NCBI GenBank assembly: GCA_002427475.1
Contig: DIRG01000069.1
Coordinates: 1-6,593, forward strand
Direction of reading: 5' to 3'
DNA from: Mageeibacillus sp. UBA5442
Lineage (GTDB): Bacteria; Bacillota; Clostridia; Saccharofermentanales; DTU023
Length of the DNA stretch: 6,593 bases
Shown: one piece after another, positions 5,976 to 6,593 of the stretch
How the letters are laid out: each line of letters begins with the position of its first letter
Numbering within the stretch: the first letter of the stretch is position 1
Program-made: the position numbers and the translations under genes
Notes under the pieces: generated by a model
Told to the model about the DNA's origin: nothing
Databases searched by the model: none
Seen by the model: only the letters and a program-made list of their open reading frames with translations

Positions 5976-6593
5976 ATGAGAATAAGACTTAAACAAATTA
6001 CTAAATTTCTAGCGTTGTTTTTATTACTCTTTTCGTTTCTGCAAATTGCTGTACCAAGCTTGGTCAATGCAGAGACATTTGAAGATGTTCCCGGTTGGCC
6101 GGCATTAGAAGACATTAGGTCCTCTGCGTATGCGATCTACAATGCTACTACGGATGAATTTCTTTTGGAAAAGAATATGCATCAGCCCTTATGGAATGCT
6201 AGTACAACTAAAGTTTTGACTGCTCTGACAGCAGCGCAGCATGAGGATTTTGACTTGGATGCTATGTTGCTGGTGTCGGACGCTGCGACCTACTTTGGAG
6301 ATCCTGCCTCGGCGCGGCTTAAGCTTAAACCGGGTGAGTTGATTTCAACTAGAGACGTGCTTGGAGGTCTCATGGTGCTTTCAGCCAACGACTGTGCTTA
6401 TGTATTGGCTGAAAACTATGGCGGCTTTTTCGGGCATACTTCCGATTTGCCACAGGAAGAGTGGGGAAATTTCGCTGAGGGAGCCTCGCAGAGATCTCGT
6501 CAGGCATTTGTTGCCGAGATGAATCGCGTTGCGAAGGGCTTAGGTGCTGACAGTACCAATTTTGATAATCCTTGTGGTTTTGATGGCGAAACT
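5976..6593 (+). CDS. D-alanyl-D-alanine carboxypeptidase, family S11 (3' partial)
   Basis: The first 206 residues of a secreted penicillin-binding protein of the DacA/DacF type, which removes the terminal D-Ala from peptidoglycan stem peptides outside the membrane. The signal peptide is clear: a basic start (MRIRLKQITK), a Leu/Phe-rich core (11-26) and a likely cut after VNA (30-32). The mature domain begins with SSAYAIYNATTDEFLLEKN (49-67). The active-site motif STTK is at 76-79 (nucleophile Ser76, general base Lys79), and the second motif SAN is at 136-138. FDNPCGFDG (196-204) matches the common FxNPxG segment, with Cys in place of the usual His or Thr. The third motif (KTG) and any C-terminal membrane anchor lie beyond the right edge. 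About 25 residues (151-175) between the SAN helix and the QAFVAEMN helix look like an insertion compared with common homologues. It is the last of six same-strand genes and sits 61 bases after the asparagine-synthetase-like gene. Confidence 0.93.
   Translation, partial: MRIRLKQITKFLALFLLLFSFLQIAVPSLVNAETFEDVPGWPALEDIRSSAYAIYNATTDEFLLEKNMHQPLWNASTTKVLTALTAAQHEDFDLDAMLLVSDAATYFGDPASARLKLKPGELISTRDVLGGLMVLSANDCAYVLAENYGGFFGHTSDLPQEEWGNFAEGASQRSRQAFVAEMNRVAKGLGADSTNFDNPCGFDGET

Noticed and set aside
5966..5994. TTGACA, a perfect -35 box, just before the carboxypeptidase ATG
   Set aside because: Any matching -10 would fall inside the gene (TTAAAC at 5989-5994 is poor), so it could not drive the full reading frame.

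Overview
The window reads as a chromosomal stretch of a mid-GC (mid-40s % by eye) Gram-positive bacterium. A member of the Clostridia is most likely. This rests on strong purine-rich Shine-Dalgarno sites, a secreted penicillin-binding carboxypeptidase with a Firmicutes-like signal peptide, a Clostridia-style TPR/single-membrane-helix protein, and one long run of same-strand genes with short gaps. I cannot name the species from sequence alone.

All six genes lie on the + strand. The order is: (1) the 3' part of a surface protein with Thr/Pro-rich linkers, one membrane helix and an acidic cytoplasmic tail (1-1338, cut by the left edge); (2) a GtrA-family four-helix membrane protein (1344-1829); (3) a FolC folate ligase (1851-3239); (4) a TPR-like protein with one membrane helix (3272-4078); (5) an asparagine-synthetase-like amidotransferase homologue with Ala where the glutaminase nucleophile Cys should be (4085-5914); (6) the 5' part of a D-alanyl-D-alanine carboxypeptidase of family S11 (5976-6593, cut by the right edge). 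Gaps are about 5, 21, 32, 6 and 61 bases, so genes 1-5 look like a single transcription unit. The 61-base gap before the carboxypeptidase is the only place with room for a new promoter, and no convincing one is visible there. No RNA genes, mobile elements, CRISPR arrays or obvious intrinsic terminators were seen.

Four of the six genes have a visible link to the cell envelope or membrane: the surface protein, GtrA (in many systems a lipid-linked sugar transporter), the TPR/membrane-helix protein and the carboxypeptidase. FolC is a housekeeping metabolic gene embedded among them. The most interesting item is the asparagine-synthetase-like protein. Its ATP-binding synthetase half looks intact, but the N-terminal glutaminase half has lost the catalytic Cys and the usual substrate-binding loop. 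It may therefore use free ammonia or another amine, or have become a different ATP-dependent ligase. A role in envelope amidation is possible from context but unproven. I see no clear evidence of a wholly new multi-gene system here.
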